DNA from: Nannochloropsis salina CCMP1776
Taxonomy: Eukaryota; Sar; Eustigmatophyceae; Eustigmatales; Monodopsidaceae
NCBI GenBank assembly: GCA_004565275.1
Contig: SDOX01000007.1
Coordinates: 694,115-758,114, forward strand
Length of the DNA: 64,000 nt
Direction: 5' to 3'
Shown here: positions 48,122 to 59,302 of the stretch, piece by piece
Position numbering within the stretch: the stretch's first letter is position 1
How the letters are laid out: each line of letters begins with the position of its first letter
Translations under genes and position numbers: made by a program
Notes under the pieces: generated by a model
Seen by the model: only the letters and a program-made list of their open reading frames with translations
Databases searched by the model: none
Told to the model about the DNA's origin: nothing

Positions 48122-49757
48122 TTAGGTCCTTAGATGTCGCCCTTTCATATTCCACCCTTCCTTGTCCCCTCCTGCTGTCAACGCCATTTGAAGCTGCTCC
48201 ACCTCTTCTCCGTGAGAAAATACCCATACATCATCCAACAATCGATCGTCTGTATCTCCCGTGAACCCCGCAAAACCACCCACGACAATTGAATGCTTCT
48301 CGCCGTGTCCTACCCCCGCGTACGCGCGAGCCCCTGGGGATGAGGGGAAATCCTCTTTAGACCATCGCTCGATTGGAGGCAAATCGAATCGAAAAGTCGT
48401 CGCAAGAAAGGAAGAAGGAAGGGTATCATGGGTGGTATTGAGGCCACCAAAGATGCGGAAGGAAGGGAATGAAGGGGAAGAGGAATGAAGTGCGACGTGA
48501 CCGCTATATTGGGGGGAGATGGAGGAAAAAGACAGTGAGAACGTATTGTAGGGGACTTGTCATGCATCTATACCTCTTCAATCGGTTCAACAAATACTCA
48601 AGACGGATGGTTTACCGCAGTGACACACCCCTTTGCGATTCCCTTCGCCCCTTTTCGTCCACTCACTGTCGCACAGGAAGACGGGTGATTGACTCGTCGT
48701 CCGCCGTTCCCATTGCCAGCACGCGCCACGCGTATGTCCGCCTGTGCCAATCAAACGTCATCAAATAAACCTCGTTTCGATCCTCTCCCGTCGCGTCCAC
48801 GCCGCCGACGAGGATGAGCCCGGCCTTCGACGAGGAAGGGGGGGAGGAAGAGGGGGAGGGCGTGGCGCCTGTCGAGGTGCTCGAAACCGCGACATGATGC
48901 CACCGGGCTGGAAAGTTCACGCTCGAGGCGAGGGAAGATCGACGGGTCGGAGGAAAAGGAATGTTTTTAATCCCTTCACCCCCATACGCAGCAGAGTAAG
49001 AGGAGGGATGCGACTCCTTTCCTACCCCCGACTCCATTTGTTCCGGTCTTAAACGGATCCACCCTTCCGAAACCAACAGGTCTTGATCCACAGGTCTCCC
49101 CTCAGTCTTTTGGCGCGCCTGTGCACCAAGTTGCATCGCCCACACCTGGTTGTCCTCCGCCCCGACTTTACCGAACCCTCCCACCAAAACAAGGACTTTC
49201 CCCACCGCTTCGTCTGCCACCACGCTCAAGGACGCCGCCGCACGCGGGGCAGGCCACACATCTTCGTCCGTGCGGCTTCTGTCCGATCCTGGGATCTCGC
49301 GCCACTCCGATGTCATGGCGTTGTATGCCCACATATCGCTCAAAAATGCTTGGGAGGAGTCCTGGCCCCCGAACGCGTACAGCACGTCGTCCTCCTTATC
49401 CACCGCACTGGCCGCACCAAAACGGGCGGAGGGAGCAGACGAAGGATGCGAGGACACGGGATTGCCCATATTATCCGTCCCTCCATTGGAGCGGAGACCT
49501 GTGTGTTGCTTCCATGATCCTTCTTTCAGGTCTGGCGAGAGGCTAAGCTCCCAATGCGCATCGACGGGGGAGAAGCAACACGATGAGGTACACCCTCCGT
49601 AAAGAAGAAATTTCGTGCCGTTGGCAAACGCCCCCGTTATGGCAGACATGGTGGGGGGAGGACGAAGGTCTCCTTGAGGTACTGAGACTGGCCACCATGT
49701 AGGAAGAGATGACGCCGAACGGTAAAGGAGAAAAGCGAGGAGAGGGACATACCGCAT
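48122..49757 (-). CDS. Secreted kelch-repeat protein
   Basis: Two exons: 48667-49757 (ATG at 49757) and 48122-48503. The codon CA|C spans the intron (GTGAGT...ATATAG) and restores the kelch motif RHGHVALHSSS...FRIFGGLN. Product about 490 residues. It begins with a short signal peptide (MRYVPLLAFLLYRSASS), then kelch blades: TKFLLYGGCTS, DVLYAFGGQDSSQAFLSDMW, VLVLVGGFG, ARWHHVAV..LILVGG, FRIFGGLN and HSIVVGGFAG...LLDDVWVFS. Double-glycine blades like these build a beta-propeller for protein or glycan binding. The secretion signal without other domains suggests an extracellular or lumenal propeller; the ligand is unknown. It is divergent from the SOUL gene. Confidence 0.75.
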
Positions 49758-50659
49758 CCCTGTGGAAGGTGCAAGAAAATTGTGCTGTGCGCACGACGTA
49801 AGATGTCGTTAGCATCCTGAAAGGTCACAATTATATCAATGGGACGTATACTCCAGGAACACATGCTAGGGACTGACGAGGTCGGTTTAGCGACGTCTCC
49901 TGTTCTACTCGGAAATTAAGGGTTTTTGGGTCCTAAAACTTTTTTTAACTTAGTTGACTGATGCAGTGCAGATGACAAGAAAGCCACGCTGTAGACGGCC
50001 TACTCATCGATCAAATTCTGCACGATCAAATTTCTGTACCATAGATCATGTTCGAATGGTTTTTGACTCATCCCAGAAGCTTCTTGAAGAAGCGCGTCCC
50101 TACTCCGCAAACCAATGCTGCCTCAATTTCAACGAATCTAACTCACTAAATGAATACCCACAGGATCTGCTGCGTTCTATTCATTAAAGTTACAATGCCC
50201 TCAACCTTCGCTTCCTTCACGGTACGTGTTTAGTAACTCTTGGCCCTCGTGGAAAGGGATGTAAGAAAGTACAAGACTTGGCTGACGTATGTGCCCTCCC
50301 ACACGAGAAAGAGTGACCTTTCTTACCCATCCGTCGTGACAGCATATTGTAAGCCATTTCCGTATGTCAGTGATTTATTCTCAATAAAGATCGATGCCAC
50401 GATAGCTATGCGTGCCTTAGAGTTGTAGACTTTTTTCGAGGGACGCCAGCAAGTGGGAGGTTGGCTTCTTGTAGCCTTCTTCCTCTCCCTTTATCGAACA
50501 CGCGAATAAGTCAGGCTGACCGCTCAAGATTGGCTCCTACTTCTTGCTATGCTCGCAGTGTCTTTGTGGTGAAAACCTGGTCGTTTGCGCCACTATTTGA
50601 TGTAACGGGTAGTAGCTCACCCATTTGTTCCCTACATTTACCCCACTTCGCTCTCTCAG
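49758..50659. other. Divergent intergenic region with probable SOUL first exon
   Basis: 900 bp between the kelch start (-) and the first recognised SOUL exon (+). The SOUL start codon must lie here, but no ATG exon with a matching phase-0 donor could be fixed. No other gene seen. Confidence 0.45.
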
Positions 50660-51729
50660 GCCGTCCTCTTTTTCGCCTCTACGGTGGCCGCTGAGGTTTG
50701 TCATCTCTATAGCTCTACCATTGAGTCCCCTTGCTTCACCCTACTTCGAAATGAGTCTGGTTACGAAGTTCGCGAATACCGGGGAGAGGAAATGTGGACA
50801 AGGTCAGGGAGGGGAGGACGCGGAGGGGAGGGAGGGAGAGGAGGGAAGGGAATGGGGAGGATGGGGAGAAGAATATTTGAGGATGGTGAGAAGTTGAGAG
50901 AATCAGGGAGGAATGAGGAAAAAGGTTGAAAAGAAGCAGTGGATGAAGAGAACGAGACGAGGGAAGGGATCCAAATGATCGGGGTCGGGAGTGTCTCTTT
51001 CGTGGCATGGTATGATTACGTACTATAGTGTATAAATTAGTATGTCCCTCGCTCACATTTGATCTCCTTCTCGTCCAACCCGTGCAGTGCTTACGTGCGA
51101 AGCCCGTCCTTCGCGCAAGCCCAAAACAAAGGCTTCATGGCGAATTTTGACTACATTTCTGGTACGTCTTATCTCTGCGTTACGCTTATACTTTGCAAGC
51201 TCCCCGCCCTGCCTGAGTGCCCACACTCCCCTTTCCGTCCTTGTCTCCCTGGACCAGGCGAGAATTCCGAGGGGGAGAAAATTCCCATGACCGCGCCCGT
51301 GACCTTCCGGAGTGCGCCCGACGACCAAGTCGGCTGGCTCGTCTCCTTCTTCGTGCCCTCCAAATACCCGAGTCGGGAGGAAGTCCCCGCCCCGAAGGAC
51401 GAGTCTATCTCCATCATGTCATTGGGGCCGGCCACCTACGCCGTTCGTGTCTTCGATGGCTTCGCCACATTCGGGTGAGGGGCATAGGGATGTTTTTTTC
51501 CCTGTCTATGCGTCCCCCCCCTCCAACCCTCCCCCTAACGTCCTCCCACCATTCTTTTCGCCGTCCTTCCAGGGACTTCGACAAGAACGAGTACGAGCTA
51601 AAAAAGGCCCTACTGGCCGATGGTGTCACACCCGTGGAGGACGCAGAGAACGGTGTGATTTGGGCGGGATATGACAGTCCGTTTGTCTACGTGAACAGGC
51701 ACAACGAGGTCTGGGTGCGCGTGGCATGA
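50660..51729 (+). CDS. SOUL/HEBP-type haem-binding protein
   Basis: Exons 50660-50802, 51088-51161, 51258-51474 and 51573-51729 join in phase (AG|T, G|GC, GG|G) and give 196 residues plus a missing first exon. The first visible exon follows a CTCTCTCAG acceptor and begins with a hydrophobic stretch (AVLFFASTVAAE), so the protein probably has a signal sequence completed upstream. SOUL signatures: YEVREYRGEEMW, then FMANFDYISG, the conserved EKIPMTAPV, and a C-terminal AVRVFDGFATFG...PFVYVNRHNEVWVRV. SOUL proteins bind haem or related tetrapyrroles, and in algae some are plastid or eyespot proteins. Targeting cannot be judged without exon 1. The first intron (50803-51087) opens with a long GGGA-rich tract. 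Confidence 0.85.
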
Positions 51730-52747
51730 ACATAGAGCTTGCACAGGCAGAGAATCAGGAGTGGTTTTGGCGATGTTCAAAGAGGAAACGAAACGGGAAT
51801 TGTTTGAACGTTGGAGGCGTAAGGCCAAAAGAAAGGCTAACTGCGCTCGAAAAACGTCCGATGTACGCGGAGGGGGGAAAGGCTGCCACGTGAGGAGGTT
51901 GGATGTAAGTACAGGTGGCCGGAACAAGACTTCGAGAGGATTTCAAGCGATTCCTGTGCGTTTATCTAGAATTTGGATCTGGCGAAGAATATCAGGTGTA
52001 CATGCACCTCATGAAGCACTCTTGAAATATATCGATATCACTCGAAAAATCGAAGAATCATACACGAAAGTCGGCACAATGAAAACGTGTTTAAATCCCT
52101 TACCTGGTCTGACTTCCAGCGTTTCATTCAATTTAATTTATATTGTATGCTTTTGTGGTGAGGAATATAGCGCTTACAACATCGCAAGGTTGATCCTAGG
52201 CCCACCTAAATGAGGGGAAAAGGCATGGAATATTTACGCTATATGAACGGTGTAAGGTACGATCTTCTCGCCCACCTTAAACAAAGGTGATGCTCGCCGT
52301 ACAGTCATGCTAGAATGAGTAAGCACTCTATTCAAAATTTAATTTCTATCGTAAAGCAGCATCGTAACGAGTTTGCACGGGGTTCTTGTAAACAGCACCT
52401 GTGAGCGTGCGTTGGGCTTACAAGTAGTAGTAGCAGGAAAAGTTCCTGACCGAAAGTCCGTTACGATTAAAATAACGCATTTTCATATATTTAAGAAAAT
52501 TAACTCGACCATTTAGAAGGTTTCAACATTATCTGACGCCGAAAGGCTCCGTCTCGATTCATAAGAAGTGGAAGTGGGATAATTATACCGTGTGGCCCAT
52601 GCCGGGAGGTTGGTGAGTTTGAGCAACGACGCATTTCCACTTCATCGCTTGACTCACAGATGCATCCACATACATGATGATAACACAACAGAACGAAACT
52701 CCGCCTATGTCTATTGTTGAACGGGACGCTTCGCTTCGGCCACCGTC
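51730..52747. other. AT-rich intergenic region
   Basis: 1.0 kb between two plus-strand genes. AT-rich from ~51950 on. No conserved frame or RNA gene recognised. Confidence 0.5.
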
Positions 52748-55178
52748 ATGAAGAGCACCCCTTGGATACCTCCATCGTCGTCATTGCCGGGACGGCCTCG
52801 TCCTCGAGTTTACCTCCTTATTTCCTGTCTCCTCCTCTTATCTATTCTCGAGGTTTACACTTTCCTTACAACTCAAGTGCTACGTGAAAGCTCTGTCACG
52901 ATCAGTCACAACAAATTCCGCCTTCAATCCCGGATTTCTGCGCTTCCACCTAAGCAAATCGTTGTCATCGGCGCTGGCATCGGTGGACTTGTCACGGCCG
53001 GACGCTTGGCTCGTGCGACCCGTGGTCGTAATGTCTCAATCACGATTGTGGAGAAAAATGATAGGGAAAGTGCTGGAGGCCGGTTAGGAGAGTATACCTG
53101 GGAGGGGCATCGGTGGGAGACCGGACCAAGCCTACTGCTGCTACCGGATGTATATATGGAGATATTTGAGCACTTGGGTGGATCTTTTCCCAGTGCATCA
53201 AACAGCACGACAGGAAGAACCAGAAAAGATGACATGACGCGGACAAGCGCAGTCAAATACGGTGGCGGCCGATGGGAAAGACAGGCAGAGCCGCCCATAG
53301 GTTCCGGGGGCTCCGTGTCAGATGGTATAGGGCCCTCACGCCTGACTAAAGTGGAACCTAGTTATCTCGTGATATTTGGAGACAATGATCGACTTGAACT
53401 GTACAGCAACCGCAGTCGCATGGTGGAAGCCATCAATCGCTTGGAGCCCGGTGGCTTCTCTCGGTATCAAGACTATCTCGAGAGCGCTCAAAACAATTTG
53501 GATTTTGGCTTGTCGGCATTCATCAAAGAATCGCCGCAATGGGAGTATTTCCCCGCCTTTTGCAGAAATTTGAACCTGAACGCACGCTTTTGGCCCTTGG
53601 CATCGCATCACAGACAGCTGGAAGGCTTGTTTGATTCGAAAAAGTTGCAAGCCGCGCTCTCCTTTCAGGATTTGTACGTGGGACTCACACCCTACGAGGC
53701 CCCCGCCGTTTTCTCCTTGCTCCAGGCCATTGAACTCAATCAAGGCGTCTTCTATCCTTTGGGCGGGTTCGCACAGGTATGAGCACTTTGTTCAACGACG
53801 CTTAAAATCTTGGCAGTCGTTAATTCTTACGCCTGAGAGGATCAGGGTTAGAGATAGGAGCGGGGCGGGTTCAGGAATGGGGTAGCGACATAGACGTGGT
53901 CTCAATGAGCGACCTCGGTTTTTAGCCTCCCTTTGCTGCACCTCTGAGCTGCCTCCAGGGTCCTAGGGTGGCTGGGTAGCCCCTCACGCTCCACGAGTCC
54001 GCCCCCTTTCTTTCACATTCTTGACCTCTATTCTTGCGTTCTCCCCCTTGCTGCAGGTCAGTCGTGAGCTCCTCCGACTCGTGGAGGCAAACGGCGTTTG
54101 CTGTCTATTTGACAGTTCCGTCGCCGAGATACTCGTGGAAAGCGCGAGCACAGGTATGACCGCTGTGGAGGGAGATGATTCGGGGAAGGTGGCTACGAGT
54201 CGTTCACTTGCGGACAGCATTTTTAATCCCAAAAACAAACCTCATCATCATCATTCACCTCCCTTACCCTCTTCCTTTCTCCGATGCCGCACGTTTCCAG
54301 GACTACGCACCCGCGGTGTCCGCCTCCAGAACCATCACGTCATTCCCGCGGACCTGGTCGTCAGCAATGTGGACCTACCGTACACGAACAAATACCTCTT
54401 TTCCCGCCTCCATGCCCAGTCCAAAGACCACGACACTCGAGGCTTCTCGTCCTCCGTCATCTCCTTCCTGTGGGCATTTGACAGGCCCTTGCCTTCGTTG
54501 CGCCATCACACGACGTTTTTGGCAGCCCGGGAGGAGGAGGTGGAGGCGGAGGGAGGGCGTAAGGAGGGAGGGAGGAGCGGTGCGAAGGAAGGAATCGACC
54601 CGGCGAAGGCAGCCTGGGAGGCCGTTTTTAAAGACAAGCGCTTTGACGGTCGTTTCCTCAATTTTTACGTGCATGCACCGGCGCGCACGGACACCTCCGT
54701 GTGTCCCCCGGGGCATGACGCGGTGATGGTTTTGGTACCCTGTCCGGTATTGGGGAAGGAAGGAGGGGGGCAGGAGGAGGAGGAGGAGGAAGCTCGCATG
54801 ATTGCCGACGCACGGGAGGCGGTATTGGCCCGCTTCGAAAGCGTGATGGGGATGGAAGACGTGCGGGATGGCCTCATTCACGAGCGAGTGATCGGGCCTC
54901 GGGAATGGCGGGAAAAATACAGCCTCAGTCGAGGAGCCGTCTTTGGGTTGAAGCACGACCTGGGCCAGCTGTCCGTCCTTCGACCGGGGAGGAAGCATGT
55001 GGGGGGGGGGAAGGGGTTGGGGGAGGGAGGGAAGGAGGAAGGGAGAGAGGGAGGGGGTGCCATTGAGGGCATGTACTATTGCGGCGCCAGCAGCCGGCCC
55101 GGGAATGGCGTGCCGCTGGTGATGGTCGGAGCCAAGTTGCTGAGTGACATGATCCTGCAGGAGTGTTTTCCCGAATAA
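52748..55178 (+). CDS. CrtI/CRTISO-family carotenoid oxidoreductase or isomerase
   Basis: Three exons: 52748-53776, 54057-54153 and 54301-55178 (AQ|VSRELL; ACAG|GACTAC), 667 residues. An N-terminal hydrophobic segment (YLLISCLLLLSILEVYTFL, ~22-40) could be a signal anchor or start of a plastid leader. FAD-binding Rossmann motif VVIGAGIGGLVTAGRLA (~72-88) with the acidic ribose-binding end VEKND, then GGRLGEY and the substrate-domain start ETGPSLLLLPDVY. The C-terminus MYYCGASSRPGNGVPLVMVG matches the FAD-binding end of bacterial-type phytoene desaturases and carotenoid isomerases. A role in carotenoid desaturation or cis-trans isomerisation is likely; the exact reaction is open. Exon 3 carries Glu/Gly-rich stretches (54530-54600, 54757-54795, 55002-55065) encoded by GGGA-type repeats. 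Intron 2 is 147 nt, a multiple of three, without stops. Confidence 0.8.
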
Positions 55179-56465
55179 GCAGACGGACAAGTAAGGTGTC
55201 GGGGAGGGCGGGGTCTACGGAGGAGGGCACTGGGTGGTTTGTTGGGGGAGGAAAGGGAGGGAGCAGTACAATTGTCAACGGCATGGTGCAGACGAGGGAA
55301 GGGCAAATGGACGGTGTGGGTGTGGGGGGGAGGGCGATACGGACAGAGCTCGAGGAGATGGTTTCGTAGGTGAAAGAGGCACACCGTCTGTGGAAGTGAC
55401 GATGACTAGGTGGGACGACCATGCCTGGTGATGAGTTTGGAAGACCAGGCCCGTCTAGACTCATCACCAGGCCGTTGCCGCCAGAGAGAAGCGCACGCTT
55501 TACTACACTTGTCGAGCGTCACTCTGCGTACCCAGAAAGGCTCAACTTCATTGTGAAAGAAGTCGGGAAGGCTCTCGTTGTCTCCACGCAAAATTGGCAA
55601 ACGAGAATGATGGGTGAACAAAATAGTCTTGATTTCCTCAGCCCTTACACCTTTCATCTCTCCCTTTCTTCCCTTGTCAATCAAATCTACTTTTTCTTGC
55701 CCGGACGTCCAACGGACCGTACCCTCCTTCATACCAAGCTCCCACTCTCCTTCGCCAGACGCCTTCCCAGAGTCCTGGGGGGGGCGAATGCCATCAAGCC
55801 TTGACAGTCATAGTCACCACCCGGCCCGCCACGCATCTGTCAGCAGCAGCTGAGATTCATCTCCGCATTACCTGAGTGTCATCTTGAAGTTACTTGGAAT
55901 ATATGAATCAATCGTGCCCATCGCCTTTCCCCCCCGCCCCCGGTCAGACGAAGTTACCAAGCGTTCCATGTCTCTTCTTTCCCGCTACCCCCCCTTTCTG
56001 CTTGCCCCTGCGTCTCCAGGACGGTGGTCAGGGTTGGATGTACCTCGGAGTGAAGAGGAAGGAACGGGGGGAGGGAAGGAGGGAGGGGAGACCACTCCTG
56101 CCGAGTGACTCAATCATTTGGGCCCCCGTCTATACCCTGCCATCGAATCTACTTTCATGTCAGCCTCTTTCGTCTCCATGCTGTCCTTCCTTTCTCTGTC
56201 TATCTCCTTTGCGCGGCCCCTTCCACACGAAAGTCTGCGCACACGCAGCTTGAAAACGTTCAGTCGCCTTCTTCTCGCCCGGCCGCCCGCCCTGCCTCCC
56301 TTCGCCCCTTCCTCCCTCCCTTCCCTCCCTCCCTTCCGTTCACCCCTCCCTCCCCCCCTCCCTTCCACGCCTTCACTCTTCTCTGCGCCTCGGCCGCACC
56401 AGTGCTCAGCTGGACTACTACACACACATTGAATAACTATCTACCATTCTCTTTTTCCTCTCCTC
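55179..56465. other. Convergent 3' intergenic region
   Basis: 1.3 kb between the CrtI-like (+) and desaturase (-) stops. CCCT-type tract at 56285-56375. A 16-bp stretch CCTGGTGATGAGTTTGG and its inverse TAGACTCATCACCAGG (55425-55472) form an inverted repeat. No gene seen. Confidence 0.55.
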
Positions 56466-59302
56466 CTACGGAGGTGAAGAGGATCGTGCCGGAGAGCGCT
56501 TTCGGGTTGATCTTCCCTTCGCATCAAGGGGGATCAACGGTTCTGTCGGGCAGGTGACAGCCACCTTAGGTAGGGGCGCTGCGGGAGTGGCAGGCGAGGC
56601 GTCGGTGGAAGAAACCGGGGGGGAAGCGCCCTTCTGAATAGCCTTGCATTTGAGAAGGGAAGGGGAGGGGGAGGGAAGAAGAAGGATGAATGGATATCAT
56701 GCATTTCTCTTACGCCTCGTCTCGCAGACCTTCGTGTCCATGTTCCCCTTCCCATCCGTCCTTCCCCCCTCCCTCCCTTTCTCCCCCCTGCCCTCCCGCC
56801 CGCCCTCCACCCTTCCCTCTACCCCCCTCCTCTTTCCCTACCTCCCAGTCCACGTAGGAAAGCACCCCTTGTCCCGCCACATACTTCAACTTGTAGTTCA
56901 ACTCAGTGAATTTTCCCAGAAAATTCCAGGATTGCTTCTTCTTGTAGGTGCCCGTGGGCGTCAAGAGCTGCCGTACGGCGGCCGTGGCGTCCTTCAGGTG
57001 GTAGTGGGGGATCTGGGTGAAGAAGAGGTGGTGGGCGACGTGGCCGTCCGTGATGTTGTGCGACAGGTCTGGAGGGAGGGAGGGAGGGAGGGAGGGAGGG
57101 GTAGGTCAGAGACTTGCGTGTTCCTGTGCCGAGGGCAGGAGGTTATTTCGGTCGATTTGCCTTACCCCGTTGCCTTCTTTCCCTCACCTACATCCCCCTT
57201 TATAACATCTTTCACCCCGTTCATGGCTTCATATTTTCCCTCTCGCTCGGTTTTCCATTCTTTCCCCTTAGTTTTTATGCCTTCGTGCTCTTCTCGCGAC
57301 CAACGTGTGCCCCTCCACCTCCTAATCTGCTTTCGATCCCCCCATTTCCTCCCTCCCTTCCTCCCTCCCTCCCTCACCATCAATGCCCATCCCATACTCC
57401 CGATCGATAGTCTCGAGCGCCCCCTTGATGTAGCTCCACTCCCCCTCCGCGTACACCTTCGTGTCCTCGTCGTGATGCTGCAGGTAGGTGACCATGGTGA
57501 TCCAGGCGTTGAACACCAACAGCGGGATCAAATACATGGAGCCGATCCGAGCCAGCCCTCCCTCCGCCCCTCCTTCAAGGCCCACATAAATGAGGACCCC
57601 GGCCACGAGCATGCAGAGGGTGGAGACGGCGCACTGGATGCGCTCCTTGGTGCCGCTGAAGAGGGGGGAGGTGGGCAGGACGTGGCTGGGAGGGAGGGAG
57701 GGAGGGAGGGAGGGAGGGAAGGGCGGTGGGATGACGCGAAGCAAGACGAACTGATTGTATCGTTTTTTGTACATAAGCACACTATCGTCGAATATTTTCC
57801 ATCATCTTCCCTCTCGGGGGTTTCCTTCCTATTCCCTTTCCTCCCTCCTCTCCTCCTTTGTCCAGACTGTACATATACATATGAGTATACACACTGTATT
57901 CCCCTTCCTCCCTATGTATACATTGTGTATATCCCCCATCCTCCCTTCCATCCTCCTTCCCCTCGGTCTGTACCTGCCGTCGAGTTTGCCCGCGAAGAGG
58001 TAGAGGAATGTGTATTTGATGAAGAGGGAGAGTGGGTTCTCGAGCAAGGCTTGCTCGAACGGGGTTAGGTCCTGCAGGAGGGGTCAAGGGGAGGGAGGGA
58101 GGGAGGGAGGGAGGGAGGGATGAATGGGAGGATGCGGCAAGAAGCAGCAGGACCCATGCAGTGGCGACAACGACAGCCTTGGTCTGTGCCCGCCCGGTCG
58201 TCCCTTATTCTTCCAACTATTTTTATCACCCCTCCCCCATCCATCCATCCATCCCTCCCTCCTTCTCTCCNNNNNNNNNNNNNNNNNNNNNNNNNNNNNN
58301 NNNNNNNNNNNNNNNNNNNNNNNNNNNNNNNNNNNNNNNNNNNNNNNNNNNNNNNNNNNNNNNNNNNNNNGGGGGGGGGGAGGAAATCGTGAGCCAGCTG
58401 TATGATGGACGCATCGATGCCGAGACCTCTCTGTTCAGAGAAAGCCCGGCCAAAAGAAACATAAGAAGGGGGGCGAGGGAGGAAGGGAGGGAGAGAAAGA
58501 GGAAGGGAAGGAGGAAGGGAAGGAGGAAGGGAGGGAACGAGGGCGCACCTTCTGCCAGGGCCAATAGGGCACCATGAGCGGGGCGTGGCAAATATGGCCG
58601 CAGACGTCGTTGAACCACTTATACTCCGAGAAGGAGCCGTGACCACAGTCGTGACCGATCACAAAGAGACACCACATAAAAAATCCTGTGAGAGGGAGGG
58701 AGGGAGGAAGGGAGGGAGGGAGGGAGGGAAGGAGGAAGCGGGCACTGGTTAGTCATGCGCTCTCAGGGAAGGAGCGCAGGGTTTAAGGTCCCTGTGGAGG
58801 GCCAACCCGCCTCTTGCCAAGGCCTGTAAGTGACACATAATCACCAAGACCCTCCCTGCTTCCACACCTCTTCCTTCCCCCGACCCTCCCTCTCTGCCGC
58901 CCGTCCTCCCGCCCTACCCGCCAGGTTCCACCACACAAAGAGTCCGGCGAGGCCAAAATTAGCCTGCACGCTGGGGTATATAATATACAGAGCTGCCAGG
59001 GCGGCAAAGTCTCGCAGCATGTAGTACACAGAGCGGAGAAGTGATTTCTACAGGTTCGGGGGGGGAGGCGGGGAGGGATAGAGAGAGGGGGAGGGGAGGG
59101 TTTGGCGTGACGCTCAATCCACTTGGACCGATGACGGCTTCGAGGCAGCTTATCTGCCCGTTCCTTTCTCTCTTATCTCCTTTTTTTCGTGCAGAGTTCC
59201 CCTTTCCATTCTCCCATCCCCGCTTCTCGTCCTGACCTGGAAGCATTTCTCGGGAATGGCTTTCTTCAATTGAGAAAGTGTCGGTAGTGTTTGCTCAACC
59301 AT
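56466..59302 (-). CDS. Omega-3-type membrane fatty acid desaturase (one exon lost in assembly gap)
   Basis: Exons: 59237-59302 (ATG at 59302, [20 protein letters not shown]), 58918-59047, 58549-58685, [missing], 57974-58071, 57378-57685, 56842-57068 and 56466-56642. Visible junctions are GT-AG and in phase; 380 residues are visible. Histidine box 1 is [10 protein letters not shown], with the HDCGHGSF form typical of plant-type omega-3 (delta-15) desaturases rather than HECGH of delta-12 enzymes. Box 3 is DGHVAHHLF. Box 2 (HxxHH), expected after VPYWPWQK and before [17 protein letters not shown], is not visible and should lie in or beside the N run 58271-58370. TM helices flank box 1 and lie in the 57378-57685 exon. 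The enzyme would introduce a double bond into C18/C20 acyl chains in ER or plastid membranes using three-His-box di-iron chemistry. The C-terminal 58 residues are Pro/Ser/Thr-rich. Confidence 0.85.
57069..57377 (-). other. Desaturase intron with 16-bp complementary ends
   Basis: In transcript sense the donor reads GTGAGGGAGGGAGGGAGG and the acceptor is preceded by six or more CCCT units (57070-57101 on the plus strand). GAGGGAGGGAGGGAGG from +3 has its exact complement in the tract before the acceptor. Confidence 0.9.
57686..57723 (+). repeat. (GGGA)n array at a desaturase intron acceptor
   Basis: About nine GGGA units on the plus strand, read as CCCT directly before the CAG acceptor of the minus-strand gene. 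Confidence 0.9.
58271..58370. other. Assembly gap, 100 N
   Basis: Exactly 100 N. The left edge is a CCAT/CCCT tract and the right edge a run of ten or more G. It probably hides the desaturase exon with histidine box 2. Confidence 0.98.
58484..58536 (+). repeat. GGGA/GGAA array in the desaturase intron next to the gap
   Basis: About 50 bp of GGGA and GGAA units. In the minus-strand transcript it is a pyrimidine tract shortly after the donor at 58548, an exception to the purine-at-donor pattern. Confidence 0.9.
58686..58917 (-). other. Desaturase intron with purine 5' and CCCT 3' tracts
   Basis: In transcript sense it starts GTAGGGCGGGAGGACGGGCG and ends with a CCTTCCCTCCC tract (58689-58737 on the plus strand) before TCTCACAG. 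It fits the shared intron polarity. Confidence 0.8.
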
